Assembly (NCBI RefSeq): GCF_900110615.1
Contig: NZ_FOEI01000002.1
Coordinates: 496,001 to 560,000 of the forward strand
Reading direction: 5' to 3'
DNA length: 64,000 nt
Origin: Flavobacterium urocaniciphilum
GTDB taxonomy: Bacteria > Bacteroidota > Bacteroidia > Flavobacteriales > Flavobacteriaceae
Position numbers and translations under genes: made by a program. Numbering within the stretch: the first letter of the stretch is position 1; each line of letters begins with the position of its first letter. Below are positions 44,494 to 52,733 of the stretch, piece by piece. The notes below the pieces were generated by a model. It did no database searches. It worked only from the letters and a program-made list of their open reading frames with translations, and was not told where the DNA came from.

Positions 44494-46353
44494 TTACTCA
44501 ATTTTCGAACTCAATTCAAACCAACGTTCTTCTTTTTCTTCCAACGTTTGAATCACTTTTTGCAATTCATTCGCTTTCGCTTCAATTTTATCATCAGCAA
44601 CTTTTCCATCAGCAAATTCTTGTTCAATTTGTTTCTTTTGGTATTCTAAATCTTTAATATCTTTTTCAATTTTATTGAACTCTTTTTGCTCATTAAAACT
44701 TAATCCGGCTTTAACTGTTTTTTCTTTCCAAGTATTCTTTTCCGTACTAACACTATTTAAAACTTTTGGTTCAGCAGAATCTTCATATGTTCTAAAATCA
44801 GAATAATTTCCTGGGAAATCTTCAATTTCACCTTCGCCTCTAAAGACAAATAAGTGATCTACAATTTTATCCATGAAATAACGGTCGTGACTTACAACCA
44901 ACAAACAACCTGGATAATCCAATAAGAAACTTTCCAAAACGTTTAAGGTTACAATATCTAAATCGTTCGTTGGCTCATCTAAAATTAAGAAATTCGGATT
45001 CTGAATTAAAACCGTACACAAATACAAACGTTTCAACTCACCACCACTCAGTTTTTCTACGAAATCGTATTGCTTTTTCGCATCAAATAAGAAACGCTCT
45101 AATAATTGTGATGCAGAAATAATTTTTCCTTTTGTTAACGGAATATATTCTCCGTATTCTTTAATAATATCAATAACTTTCTGACCAGGTTTCGGATTGA
45201 TACCACTTTGCGTGTAATAGCCAATTTTTATCGTATCTCCGATAATAACTTTACCAGAATCGGGTTCCATTGTTTTGGTTAAAATGTTTAAGAAAGTCGA
45301 TTTTCCTGTTCCGTTCTTACCAATAATTCCGATACGTTCACCACGTTGAAAAGCATAAGAAAAATCATTTAAAATGGTTCTGTCTGGGAATTTTTTGTTC
45401 AATTTTACCATTTCGATAATCTTGCTTCCCATGCGCTCCATGTTGATTTCAAGTTCTACCACATTTTCTTTACGGCGACTTTCAGCAACTTCTTTGATTT
45501 TGTAAAAATCATCCTGACGCGATTTCGATTTTGTAGTTCTCGCTTTCGGTTGACGACGCATCCATGCTAATTCTTTAATGAATAAGTTTTGAGCTTTATC
45601 AATCGTAGCGTTTTCAGAAATCTGACGTTCTTCTTTTTTCTCTAAATAATACGAGTAATTTCCTTTGTATTGGTATACTTTTCCGTTATCTAATTCGATA
45701 ATTTCGTTACAAACACGCTCTAAAAAGAAACGGTCGTGCGTAACCATAAATAACGTAATATTTTCTTTCGCGAAATAATCTTCTAACCATTCAATCATTT
45801 CTAAATCTAAATGGTTGGTAGGCTCATCCAGAATTAAGAAATCAGGTTTGTTAATTAAGATGATCGCTAAGGATAAACGCTTTTTTTGTCCACCCGATAA
45901 ATTCTTAACTTTTAGTTTTAAATCTTCTAGCTTTAATTTGAACAAAATTTGTTTGTATTGTGTTTCGAAATCCCAAGCATTATGACGATCCATATCATCA
46001 AACGCTTTTTGATATCTTTCTTCGTCTTCCGGATTTTCTAACGCTTTTTCGTATTGTTCAATGACTTTTAAAATCTCATTGTCTGAAGCGAAAATACTTT
46101 CTTCAATCGTTAATTCGTTTTGCAAATTAAAATCCTGACTCAAAAACGCCATACGAATTCCTTTTCGAATCACAACTTGCCCCGTATCAGGCTCATCAAA
46201 ACCATTAATGATATTCATAATGGTAGTTTTTCCCGAACCATTTTTCGCGATAAAAGCAATTTTTTGATCTTTGTTAATTCCGAAAGAAATGTCTTTGAAA
46301 AGAACACGTTCTCCGTATGATTTTGATATGTTTTCGACTGAAAGGTAATTCAT
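44494..46353 (-). CDS. ABC-F family ATPase (Uup-like)
   Basis: The start is at the ATG giving 'MNYLSVENISKSYG' (619 residues); the frame runs 30 nt further to a TTG. Two ABC domains have Walker A 'GSGKTTIMNI' and 'GTGKSTFLNI', signatures 'LSGGQKKRLSLA' and 'LSGGELKRLYLC', and an inter-domain linker with basic residues ('KARTTKSKSRQ'). A C-terminal coiled coil (about residues 545-619) is as in Uup. ABC-F proteins act at the ribosome or on DNA; no membrane domain is expected. Its 5' leader is a repeat shared with lptB. Confidence 0.93.
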   Translation of the reverse strand: MNYLSVENISKSYGERVLFKDISFGINKDQKIAFIAKNGSGKTTIMNIINGFDEPDTGQVVIRKGIRMAFLSQDFNLQNELTIEESIFASDNEILKVIEQYEKALENPEDEERYQKAFDDMDRHNAWDFETQYKQILFKLKLEDLKLKVKNLSGGQKKRLSLAIILINKPDFLILDEPTNHLDLEMIEWLEDYFAKENITLFMVTHDRFFLERVCNEIIELDNGKVYQYKGNYSYYLEKKEERQISENATIDKAQNLFIKELAWMRRQPKARTTKSKSRQDDFYKIKEVAESRRKENVVELEINMERMGSKIIEMVKLNKKFPDRTILNDFSYAFQRGERIGIIGKNGTGKSTFLNILTKTMEPDSGKVIIGDTIKIGYYTQSGINPKPGQKVIDIIKEYGEYIPLTKGKIISASQLLERFLFDAKKQYDFVEKLSGGELKRLYLCTVLIQNPNFLILDEPTNDLDIVTLNVLESFLLDYPGCLLVVSHDRYFMDKIVDHLFVFRGEGEIEDFPGNYSDFRTYEDSAEPKVLNSVSTEKNTWKEKTVKAGLSFNEQKEFNKIEKDIKDLEYQKKQIEQEFADGKVADDKIEAKANELQKVIQTLEEKEERWFELSSKIE

Positions 46354-46394
46354 ATTTAATTTGTCAATTAGACGATAAGGCAAAGTGCCATTGT
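46354..46394. repeat. Repeat forming the ABC-F 5' leader (family with 15957-15997)
   Basis: Plus strand TTTAATTTGTCAATT, an 8-nt spacer, then GGCAAAGTGCCATTG. Same order, spacing and start-codon distance as the lptB leader. Confidence 0.7.
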
Positions 46395-46402
46395 TGTAGC
46401 TG

Positions 46403-46410
46403 CAAAAGTA
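46403..46410 (-). promoter_or_regulatory. Candidate -7 promoter element for the ABC-F gene
   Basis: TACTTTTG on the minus strand, 49 nt before the start codon and just upstream of the leader repeat. No -33 TTG. Confidence 0.4.
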
Positions 46411-46480
46411 GGTTTATTATTTGAGATTTGAAATTTAGATTTTTGCATTTCATAAATAAAAATTGCAACTTTGACGTATC

Positions 46481-46525
46481 AATCAATTGTCTAATCGACT
46501 AATCGATAATTGACACATTAATTTA
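46481..46525. repeat. CTAATCG/CTAATTG-type repeat in front of the glycosyltransferase gene
   Basis: Successive words CAATTGTCTAATCG, ACTAATCGATAATTG and ACACATTAATTT run directly into the start codon at 46527. The same vocabulary is seen in the lptB and ABC-F leaders. Confidence 0.55.
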
Positions 46526-46526
46526 T

Positions 46527-47648
46527 ATGCAACTATCCGTAATCATCCTTAATTATAACGTTCGTTATTTTTTAGAGCAATGTGTACTTAGTGTTCAAAA
46601 AGCGCTAGTAAACCTTGATGCTGAAATTATCGTGGTTGATAATAATTCTTCGGATGATAGTTGTGAGATGATGAAGCAGTTGTTTCCTAATATCAAGCTA
46701 ATTGAAAACAAGGAAAATGTAGGCTTTCCAAAAGGAAATAATATTGCAGTTGCAGAAGCAAAAGGCGAATACATTTGTATTTTAAATCCAGATACTGTAG
46801 TTGCAGAAGATACTTTTTCAAAAGTCATTGCGAGGTACGAAGCAATCTCTTCCCAAATTGGAATCATCGGTTGTAAATTAATCGATGGAACAGGAAATTT
46901 TCTTCCTGAAAGTAAACGTGGCGTTCCAACACCTTGGGTAGCTTTTACCAAAATTTTCGGTTTGTATAAATTTTCTAATTTTTTCGGGAAATATTATGCG
47001 CAACATTTAACAGAAAATCAATCGGGAAAAGTGGATATTTTGGTCGGCGCTTTTATGGTTATGAAACGCGATTTGTATCTGCAAGTAGGCGGTTTTGATG
47101 AAAATTGTTTCATGTATTCGGATGATATCGATTTGAGTTTTATGATTCAGAAATTAGGAAAAAACAATTACTATTTTCATGAAACTTCGGTAATTCATTA
47201 TAAAGGTGAAAGTACGGTTCGAGATGAGAAATACTTAAAGCGTTTTCGAGAAGCGATGCAGTTTTTCTATAAAAAACATTTCAAAAAATCAGTAGTTTTT
47301 GATGTTATGATGCAAGTTGGAAGCTTCGTATTTACTATTTTCAAGCAAAAACAACAGAAAAATACAGTTAGAAAGATTGAAAAATATGTGATTTTTTCTA
47401 AAGATAATTTAGATTTAAATTTGAATAAACCAGTTGAATATTTAACTGAATTTAAGCAATTTGAGTCGAATAAAAATATTAATATTGAAGTGATTTTTGA
47501 TACGAATTCTTTTTCTTTTAAAGAAATTATAGAATTTATGGAAAATAATAAATCAAAGAATATTACTTTTAAGAACTATATTTCGCAATCAAATTACCTA
47601 ATTGGTAGCAATAATGCAAACGATAGAGGTGAAGTTATAAAAAAATGA
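46527..47648 (+). CDS. Family 2 glycosyltransferase
   Basis: A 373-residue GT-A enzyme opening 'LSVIILNYNVRYFLEQCVLSV'. It has 'IIVVDNNSSDDSCEMM' (about 34-49), 'NVGFPKGNNIAVAEAKGEYICILNPDTVV' with the D-x-D-type metal site, and 'DILVGAFMVMKRDLY.QVGGFDE' (acceptor side). It is similar to rhamnosyl/galactosyl transferases for surface polysaccharides. The last 90 residues are an extra alpha/beta tail with no match I recognise. Divergent from the ABC-F gene. Confidence 0.9.
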   Translation: MQLSVIILNYNVRYFLEQCVLSVQKALVNLDAEIIVVDNNSSDDSCEMMKQLFPNIKLIENKENVGFPKGNNIAVAEAKGEYICILNPDTVVAEDTFSKVIARYEAISSQIGIIGCKLIDGTGNFLPESKRGVPTPWVAFTKIFGLYKFSNFFGKYYAQHLTENQSGKVDILVGAFMVMKRDLYLQVGGFDENCFMYSDDIDLSFMIQKLGKNNYYFHETSVIHYKGESTVRDEKYLKRFREAMQFFYKKHFKKSVVFDVMMQVGSFVFTIFKQKQQKNTVRKIEKYVIFSKDNLDLNLNKPVEYLTEFKQFESNKNINIEVIFDTNSFSFKEIIEFMENNKSKNITFKNYISQSNYLIGSNNANDRGEVIKK

Positions 47649-47687
47649 TTTTTTGATGATTTCGTGATAAAACATGAAAATATTTAT

Positions 47688-47695
47688 TAATTTTG
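47688..47695 (+). promoter_or_regulatory. Candidate -7 promoter element for the E2 gene
   Basis: TAATTTTG (TAnnTTTG), 37 nt before the start; no -33 TTG at normal spacing. Confidence 0.4.
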
Positions 47696-47732
47696 CATTC
47701 CAAAGATAAGAAGACAACATTACTATAATAAT

Positions 47733-49037
47733 ATGGCAAGATTTGAATTAAAACTTCCAAAAATGGGAGAAAGTGTTGCGGAAGCAACCATTACAAATTG
47801 GTTAAAAAAAGTTGGAGAAACTATTGAAATGGATGAAGCAGTTTTAGAAATTGCAACAGACAAGGTTGATAGTGAAGTGCCATCAGAAGTTTCTGGAACT
47901 TTAGTTGAGATTTTGTTTAATGTTGATGATGTTGTTCAAGTTGGACAAACAATTGCAATCATTGAAACAGAAGGTGGTGCAGTAGAAGCAGCTCCAGCGG
48001 CTGCAAAAGTTGAAACTCCAGCTGTTGCTGAGGTAGCAAAAGCGGTTGAGGTAGCTAAAGAAGCAGTTGCAGCTCCAGACTTTTCAACTTCAGAAAAATT
48101 CTTTTCTCCATTAGTGAAAAACATCGCTAAAGAAGAAGGAATTTCATTAGCTGAATTAGAATCAATTGCGGGTTCTGGTAAAGACGGTCGTGTTAATAAA
48201 GAAGATATTTTAAAATATATTGAAACTAGAAAATCAGGTGCTGTTGTAAGTACACCACAACCTGTTGCTGCTCAACCAGTAGCTTCAACTCCAGTTGAAA
48301 CTCCAAAAGTAGCTCCATCTTTAAATGGTGGTGACGAAATGGTTGAAATGGACAGAATGCGTAAGCTGATTTCTAAATACATGGTAGAATCGGTTCAAAC
48401 TTCGGCTCACGTTCAGTCGTTTATTGAAGTAGACGTTACTAACATTGTAAAATGGAGAGATAAAGTTAAAAATGTATTCGAGAAGAGAGAAGGTGAAAAA
48501 TTAACGTTCACACCAATCTTCATGGAAGCAGTTGCTAAAGCATTGAAAGATTTCCCAGGAATGAATATTTCGGTTGAAGGTGATTTCATCATCAAACGTA
48601 AAAACATTAATTTAGGAATGGCTGCAGCTTTACCAAACGGAAACTTAATTGTTCCAGTAATTAAAAATGCGGATCAATTAAACTTAGTAGGAATGGCTAA
48701 AGCAGTAAACGATTTAGGTAATCGTGCTAAAGCTGGAAAATTAAAACCAGACGATACTCAAGGTGGTACTTATACTGTTACAAACGTTGGTACTTTTGGT
48801 TCAGTTTTCGGAACGCCAATTATCAACCAACCACAAGTAGGTATTTTAGCTTTAGGAGCTATTAGAAAAGTACCTGCGGTTATCGAAACTCCAGAAGGTG
48901 ACTTCATCGGAATCCGTCAGAAAATGTTCTTATCTCACTCTTACGATCACAGAGTTGTAGATGGAGCTTTAGGTGGAAGTTTCGTTAAACGAGTGGCAGA
49001 TTATTTAGAAGCTTGGGATATTAATAGAGATATCTAA
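47733..49037 (+). CDS. 2-oxoacid dehydrogenase E2 component (dihydrolipoamide acyltransferase)
   Basis: A 434-residue protein with one lipoyl domain (lipoyl Lys44 in 'EIATDKVDSEV'), an Ala/Pro-rich linker, an E1/E3-binding domain (about 118-160) and an acyltransferase domain with catalytic H406-D410 ('YDHRVVDGALGG'). It transfers the acyl group to CoA. The single lipoyl domain and short linker suggest a branched-chain or 2-oxoglutarate-type complex rather than pyruvate dehydrogenase, but the E1 genes are not nearby to decide. It is followed by a terminator. Confidence 0.92.
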   Translation: MARFELKLPKMGESVAEATITNWLKKVGETIEMDEAVLEIATDKVDSEVPSEVSGTLVEILFNVDDVVQVGQTIAIIETEGGAVEAAPAAAKVETPAVAEVAKAVEVAKEAVAAPDFSTSEKFFSPLVKNIAKEEGISLAELESIAGSGKDGRVNKEDILKYIETRKSGAVVSTPQPVAAQPVASTPVETPKVAPSLNGGDEMVEMDRMRKLISKYMVESVQTSAHVQSFIEVDVTNIVKWRDKVKNVFEKREGEKLTFTPIFMEAVAKALKDFPGMNISVEGDFIIKRKNINLGMAAALPNGNLIVPVIKNADQLNLVGMAKAVNDLGNRAKAGKLKPDDTQGGTYTVTNVGTFGSVFGTPIINQPQVGILALGAIRKVPAVIETPEGDFIGIRQKMFLSHSYDHRVVDGALGGSFVKRVADYLEAWDINRDI

Positions 49038-49060
49038 TATTCAAAAACATAAATATTTAA

Positions 49061-49092
49061 AATGCTTGGTATAAATTATCAAGCATTTTTTT
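49061..49092 (+). terminator. Terminator after the E2 gene
   Basis: AATGCTTG / CAAGCATT, an 8-bp stem with an 11-nt loop and a T run. Confidence 0.75.
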
Positions 49093-49177
49093 ATACAATA
49101 AAATTTGTTAATTTTAGTTAATATATTTGGTACGCTATTTGATATTCTTCAAGTAATCAATTAACTAGTAAAAAATT

Positions 49178-50143
49178 ATGAAAAAAATAATCTATTTCGC
49201 AAGTGCATTAGCTTTGTTTAGTTGCAAGGATGCTATCAAAACAGAAGCTAAAAATGATTTTTTAATTGCTGAGAATATCAAATTTGATGAACCAACAATT
49301 AATTCGAATTTAACAATTACGGCAAAAGCCGATTTGTTAGGGTATTGGGTTGGTGAATTTATTGATGATTCTGATTATGATGTGAATGAAGATGAAGAAA
49401 TTAATGAAGATTTTTACGGAATTGATTATGAGTACAGAAAAAAAATTACTTTTTCTATTGATAAAATCAAAGGAGATGAAATCACTGGACATTCTGTTGT
49501 AAGTGGAAATATTCAAAAATTTAAAGGAAAACTTTCTGAAACACCTTATGAATTCAGTATTAATGTAAAAGAGCCAGGTAATGAAAAATCAGATGGTCAA
49601 TTTGCATTAACTATTAAAAAACAGGATACTCTTTTAAATGGAAAATGGGAAGCATTTAAAAAGGATCAAATTAAAGTCAATAAAAGAAAATTGAGTTTAA
49701 AGAAACGTATTTTCGAATATGATCCGAATGCAAAAATTGAGGATAGATATGTTGATTTTCATAAATCAACCATTAAAAAAGTAGAATACGACTCTGAAGA
49801 TAGTGTTGGTAATCCAATTAAAGAATCGTATGATGACGAACAATTTTATACCACTACCGATACCATTTATCATATTAATCCGTCTACAGAAATTCTTAAA
49901 AAAGAATTGGTGGAAAACTTATCTAAAGGAGATGTGTTTGTCTTAAGAAATTTAATTTTCGCTCGTCATGGATTTGCTTTTAGAGATCAAACATTACGTA
50001 GTTTTTTTGATTATCATTCTTGGTACATGCCTGTTTATTCTGATGTAACAAAAGATTTAACCTATATTGAAAAGAAAAATATTGCGTTATTATTACGTTA
50101 CGAACAAAATGCAAAAGAATATTACGATCATTTCGGTAGATAA
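49178..50143 (+). CDS. YARHG-domain lipoprotein
   Basis: A 321-residue lipoprotein: 'FASALALFSCKD' places the acylated cysteine at 16. The middle part has a beta-rich, acidic segment ('DDSDYDVNEDEEINEDF'). The C-terminal YARHG domain is at about 248-315 ('LRNLIFARHGFAFRDQTLRSFFDYHSWY'). YARHG is thought to be an extracellular domain, possibly for cell-wall binding; function unproven. Its stop overlaps the next start by one base. Confidence 0.85.
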   Translation: MKKIIYFASALALFSCKDAIKTEAKNDFLIAENIKFDEPTINSNLTITAKADLLGYWVGEFIDDSDYDVNEDEEINEDFYGIDYEYRKKITFSIDKIKGDEITGHSVVSGNIQKFKGKLSETPYEFSINVKEPGNEKSDGQFALTIKKQDTLLNGKWEAFKKDQIKVNKRKLSLKKRIFEYDPNAKIEDRYVDFHKSTIKKVEYDSEDSVGNPIKESYDDEQFYTTTDTIYHINPSTEILKKELVENLSKGDVFVLRNLIFARHGFAFRDQTLRSFFDYHSWYMPVYSDVTKDLTYIEKKNIALLLRYEQNAKEYYDHFGR

Positions 50144-50787
50144 TGTTTGCTAAATCTTTAAAATATATAATCTGGGGAAGTTATTTTTACTTCTCCTTTT
50201 TATTGTTATTAATTACCCTTCAGTATATTCCATATAATACAGATGTGGCTTTTCTTCGTATCAAACAAGATGAAATTGCATTAGATTATTATAAAGTAGC
50301 TTTCTTTACGCATGTGTATACGAGTATTTTCTTAATGATTTTAGGGTTTTTGCAATTCTCTAAAACCATCAAAAGAAAATTTATTAAAATACATCGATGG
50401 TCGGGAAGGGCATATGCAATAATCATATTGTTTCTTTCTGGTCCAAGTGGATTAATAATGTCGTATCATGCAAATGGTGGAATGATTTCTCAAGTATCAT
50501 TTGTGCTATTATCCATTTTATGGATGAGTTTTACTTTTATGTCGGTATATTATGTTTTGAAAAAAGACATCAAAAATCATAACAAATTCGCTATAAGAAG
50601 TTTTGCTTTAACACTTTCTGCAATCTCTTTGCGATTGTTTAAATACATAATTGTATTTTTGTTCCATCCTTTACCAATGGACGTTTATCGAATTGTTGCT
50701 TGGTTGGGTTGGACTTTTAATCTACTAATTGCTGAAATAATTATCATTTATTTCTTGCAACGAAAAATTAAATCAGTAAAAAGTTAA
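50143..50787 (+). CDS. DUF2306 membrane protein
   Basis: A 214-residue protein with five or six membrane helices. The 'IHRWSGRAYAIIILFLSGPSGLIMSYHANGG' region and 'NHNKFAIRSFALTLSAISLRLFKY' are DUF2306 signatures, including conserved His and Arg. The family is uncharacterised; conserved histidines hint at haem or quinone binding (speculative). It is translationally coupled to the YARHG lipoprotein gene. Confidence 0.85.
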   Translation: MFAKSLKYIIWGSYFYFSFLLLLITLQYIPYNTDVAFLRIKQDEIALDYYKVAFFTHVYTSIFLMILGFLQFSKTIKRKFIKIHRWSGRAYAIIILFLSGPSGLIMSYHANGGMISQVSFVLLSILWMSFTFMSVYYVLKKDIKNHNKFAIRSFALTLSAISLRLFKYIIVFLFHPLPMDVYRIVAWLGWTFNLLIAEIIIIYFLQRKIKSVKS

Positions 50788-50902
50788 AATAATTTATTTT
50801 CTAATTATTTGATTATCAATTTTTATTGATTTAAAATTAAAAGTTTCAGGTTTAAAAATTGTTATTAATATCACAGAAATAGTAATTTTTGTTACAAAAT
50901 TA

Positions 50903-50910
50903 TATCTTTG
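50903..50910 (+). promoter_or_regulatory. Candidate -7 promoter element for the exonuclease gene
   Basis: TATCTTTG (TAnnTTTG), 17 nt before the chosen start at 50928. A TTG at 50889-50891 is too close (11-nt gap) for a standard -33. Confidence 0.4.
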
Positions 50911-50927
50911 TGAGCCAAAATGTTAAA

Positions 50928-51701
50928 ATGGAACTGAAGTTAACAAGACCAATTTGTTTTTTCGATTTAGAAACGACAGGAATTGATGTAGGTAAAGACA
51001 GAATTGTTGAAATTTCTGTACTAAAAGTATTTCCAAATGGAAATAAAGAAAGTAAAACATGGTTGGTAAATCCAACGATTCCAATTCCACCGCAATCTAC
51101 AGCGATTCATGGTATTTCTAATGAGAAAGTAGCTAACGAACCTACTTTTGCCGAATTAGCACCACAAGTTTTTGCAATGATAAAAGATGCAGATTTAGCA
51201 GGTTATAACTCTGATAGATTTGATATTCCATTATTGGCTGAAGAAATGTTACGCGCAGGTGTCGATTTTGATATGAAAAACAGAGTATCAATTGATGTGC
51301 AAACTATTTTTCATAAAAAAGAAGAAAGAACTTTAAGTGCAGCATTGAAATTTTATTGTGGTCAAAGTCTGGAAAATGCGCATAGTGCAGAAGCAGATAC
51401 AATGGCAACTTATGAAATTATGAAAGCGCAATTAGATCGATATGAAGATTTAGAAAATGATATGAAAAAGCTTTCTGAATTTACAACTCGTAAAAAAGCG
51501 GTCGATTTTGCTGGTTTTGTGGCTTTAAATGATAAAGGTCAAGAGATGTTTACTTTTGGTAAATATAAAAATCAATTGGTTGATGATGTTTTTGAAAAAG
51601 ATCCTGGATATTACGGTTGGATTCAAAATGCGGATTTTCCTTTATATACTAAAAAGGTTTTAACGGCTATTAAATTAAAAAAATTAAATACAAAATTATA
51701 A
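50928..51701 (+). CDS. 3'-5' exonuclease, DnaQ-like (DEDDh)
   Basis: The start at the ATG giving 'MELKLTRPICFFDLETTG' (257 residues) is preferred over an in-frame ATG 39 nt upstream, because the -7 element lies between them. DEDDh motifs: D and E in 'FFDLETTGID', D in 'LAGYNSDRFDIPLL', and H and D in 'HSAEADTMATYEIM'. The C-terminal 'GFVALNDKGQEMFTFGKYKNQLV' segment is typical of flavobacterial members with a putative DNA-binding tail. It is cytoplasmic. It is followed 1 nt later by the FAH gene. Confidence 0.92.
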   Translation: MELKLTRPICFFDLETTGIDVGKDRIVEISVLKVFPNGNKESKTWLVNPTIPIPPQSTAIHGISNEKVANEPTFAELAPQVFAMIKDADLAGYNSDRFDIPLLAEEMLRAGVDFDMKNRVSIDVQTIFHKKEERTLSAALKFYCGQSLENAHSAEADTMATYEIMKAQLDRYEDLENDMKKLSEFTTRKKAVDFAGFVALNDKGQEMFTFGKYKNQLVDDVFEKDPGYYGWIQNADFPLYTKKVLTAIKLKKLNTKL

Positions 51702-51702
51702 T

Positions 51703-52314
51703 ATGAAAATTATCTGTATCGGTAGAAATTATGCAGACCATATTGCAGAATTGGAAAATGAACGTCCATCAGAACCGGTAATTTTTTTGAAACCAGATAC
51801 GGCAATTTTGCCAAAACAAACACCATTTACTATTCCTGAATTTAGTAATGATGTTCAACATGAAGTTGAGGTTTTAGTAAAAATTTGTAAAGTTGGTAAG
51901 TATGTTAGTCCAAAATTCGCACATAAATATTATGATGAAATTGGATTGGGTATTGATTTTACGGCTCGCGATTTACAAACTACTTTAAAAGAAAAAGGTT
52001 TGCCTTGGGAAAAAGCAAAGGCTTTTGACCATTCAGCGATTATTGGTGACTTTTTACCGAAAAAAAATTATTCTTCTTTGGAAAACATTAATTTTGAATT
52101 GCGAAAAAATAATATAGTAGCTCAAAAAGGTAATACTTCCCTAATGTTGTGGAAAATAGATGAATTAGTATCTTATGTTTCACAATATTTTACTCTTAAA
52201 AAAGGTGATATTATCTTTACAGGAACACCTCAAGGTGTAGCATCTGTTAAAGAAAATGATGTTTTAGAAGGATATTTAGAAGGAAAACAAGTTTTTAAAA
52301 TTCAAGTAAAATAG
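51703..52314 (+). CDS. Fumarylacetoacetate hydrolase family protein
   Basis: A 203-residue FAH-fold enzyme: 'ICIGRNYADHIAELENERPSEPVIFLKPDTAILP' at the N-terminus, metal-binding glutamates in 'HEVEVLV' and Asp in 'GLGIDFTARDLQ', plus 'GKG.PWEKAKAFDHSAIIG' and C-terminal 'GDIIFTGTPQGVASV'. It resembles acylpyruvate hydrolases and oxaloacetate decarboxylases (YcgM/FAHD1). The exact substrate cannot be assigned. Tight packing between the exonuclease and Hpt genes suggests one transcript. Confidence 0.9.
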   Translation: MKIICIGRNYADHIAELENERPSEPVIFLKPDTAILPKQTPFTIPEFSNDVQHEVEVLVKICKVGKYVSPKFAHKYYDEIGLGIDFTARDLQTTLKEKGLPWEKAKAFDHSAIIGDFLPKKNYSSLENINFELRKNNIVAQKGNTSLMLWKIDELVSYVSQYFTLKKGDIIFTGTPQGVASVKENDVLEGYLEGKQVFKIQVK

Positions 52315-52659
52315 ATGGCATTACAATACAATTTATCAAAGGTTTATGAGATTTCTGAAAACGATAATGATTTCGCTTTACAGATAGTTTCTTTGTTTTT
52401 AGAAGAAGTTCCTGTGGAAATTAAATCGATGAAAGACGCTATTGAATTGAAAGATTATACAAGAGCGTATGCTTCTGCACATAAAATTAAACCAACATTA
52501 GATTTATTAGGTATGGATATGGCTTATGATGACAATATGTTGGTTATGACTTGGACAAAGCAAGAAGGGAAGCGCAAAGAAATTAAAGACGTTTTCAAAT
52601 CTTTACGAAATAGAGTAGAGGAAGCTGTTGTAGAAATCAAAAAAGATTTTAATTTATAA
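52315..52659 (+). CDS. Orphan histidine-phosphotransfer (Hpt) domain protein
   Basis: A 114-residue four-helix protein with the Hpt motif 'AYASAHKIKPTLDLLGM', the phospho-accepting histidine being H56. Hpt proteins relay phosphate between hybrid histidine kinases and response regulators. No kinase or regulator is in this window, so the partners are unknown. It starts directly after the FAH stop codon (no gap). Confidence 0.88.
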   Translation: MALQYNLSKVYEISENDNDFALQIVSLFLEEVPVEIKSMKDAIELKDYTRAYASAHKIKPTLDLLGMDMAYDDNMLVMTWTKQEGKRKEIKDVFKSLRNRVEEAVVEIKKDFNL

Positions 52660-52684
52660 TAAACACAAAATAAATACTTACTTT

Positions 52685-52708
52685 AACCACGCTTTGGCGT
52701 GGTTTTCT
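52685..52708 (+). terminator. Terminator after the Hpt gene
   Basis: AACCACGC / GCGTGGTT, an 8-bp GC-containing stem with a TTTG loop, then T residues. Confidence 0.8.
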
Positions 52709-52733
52709 TATTTTTACACAAATAATAAACACA

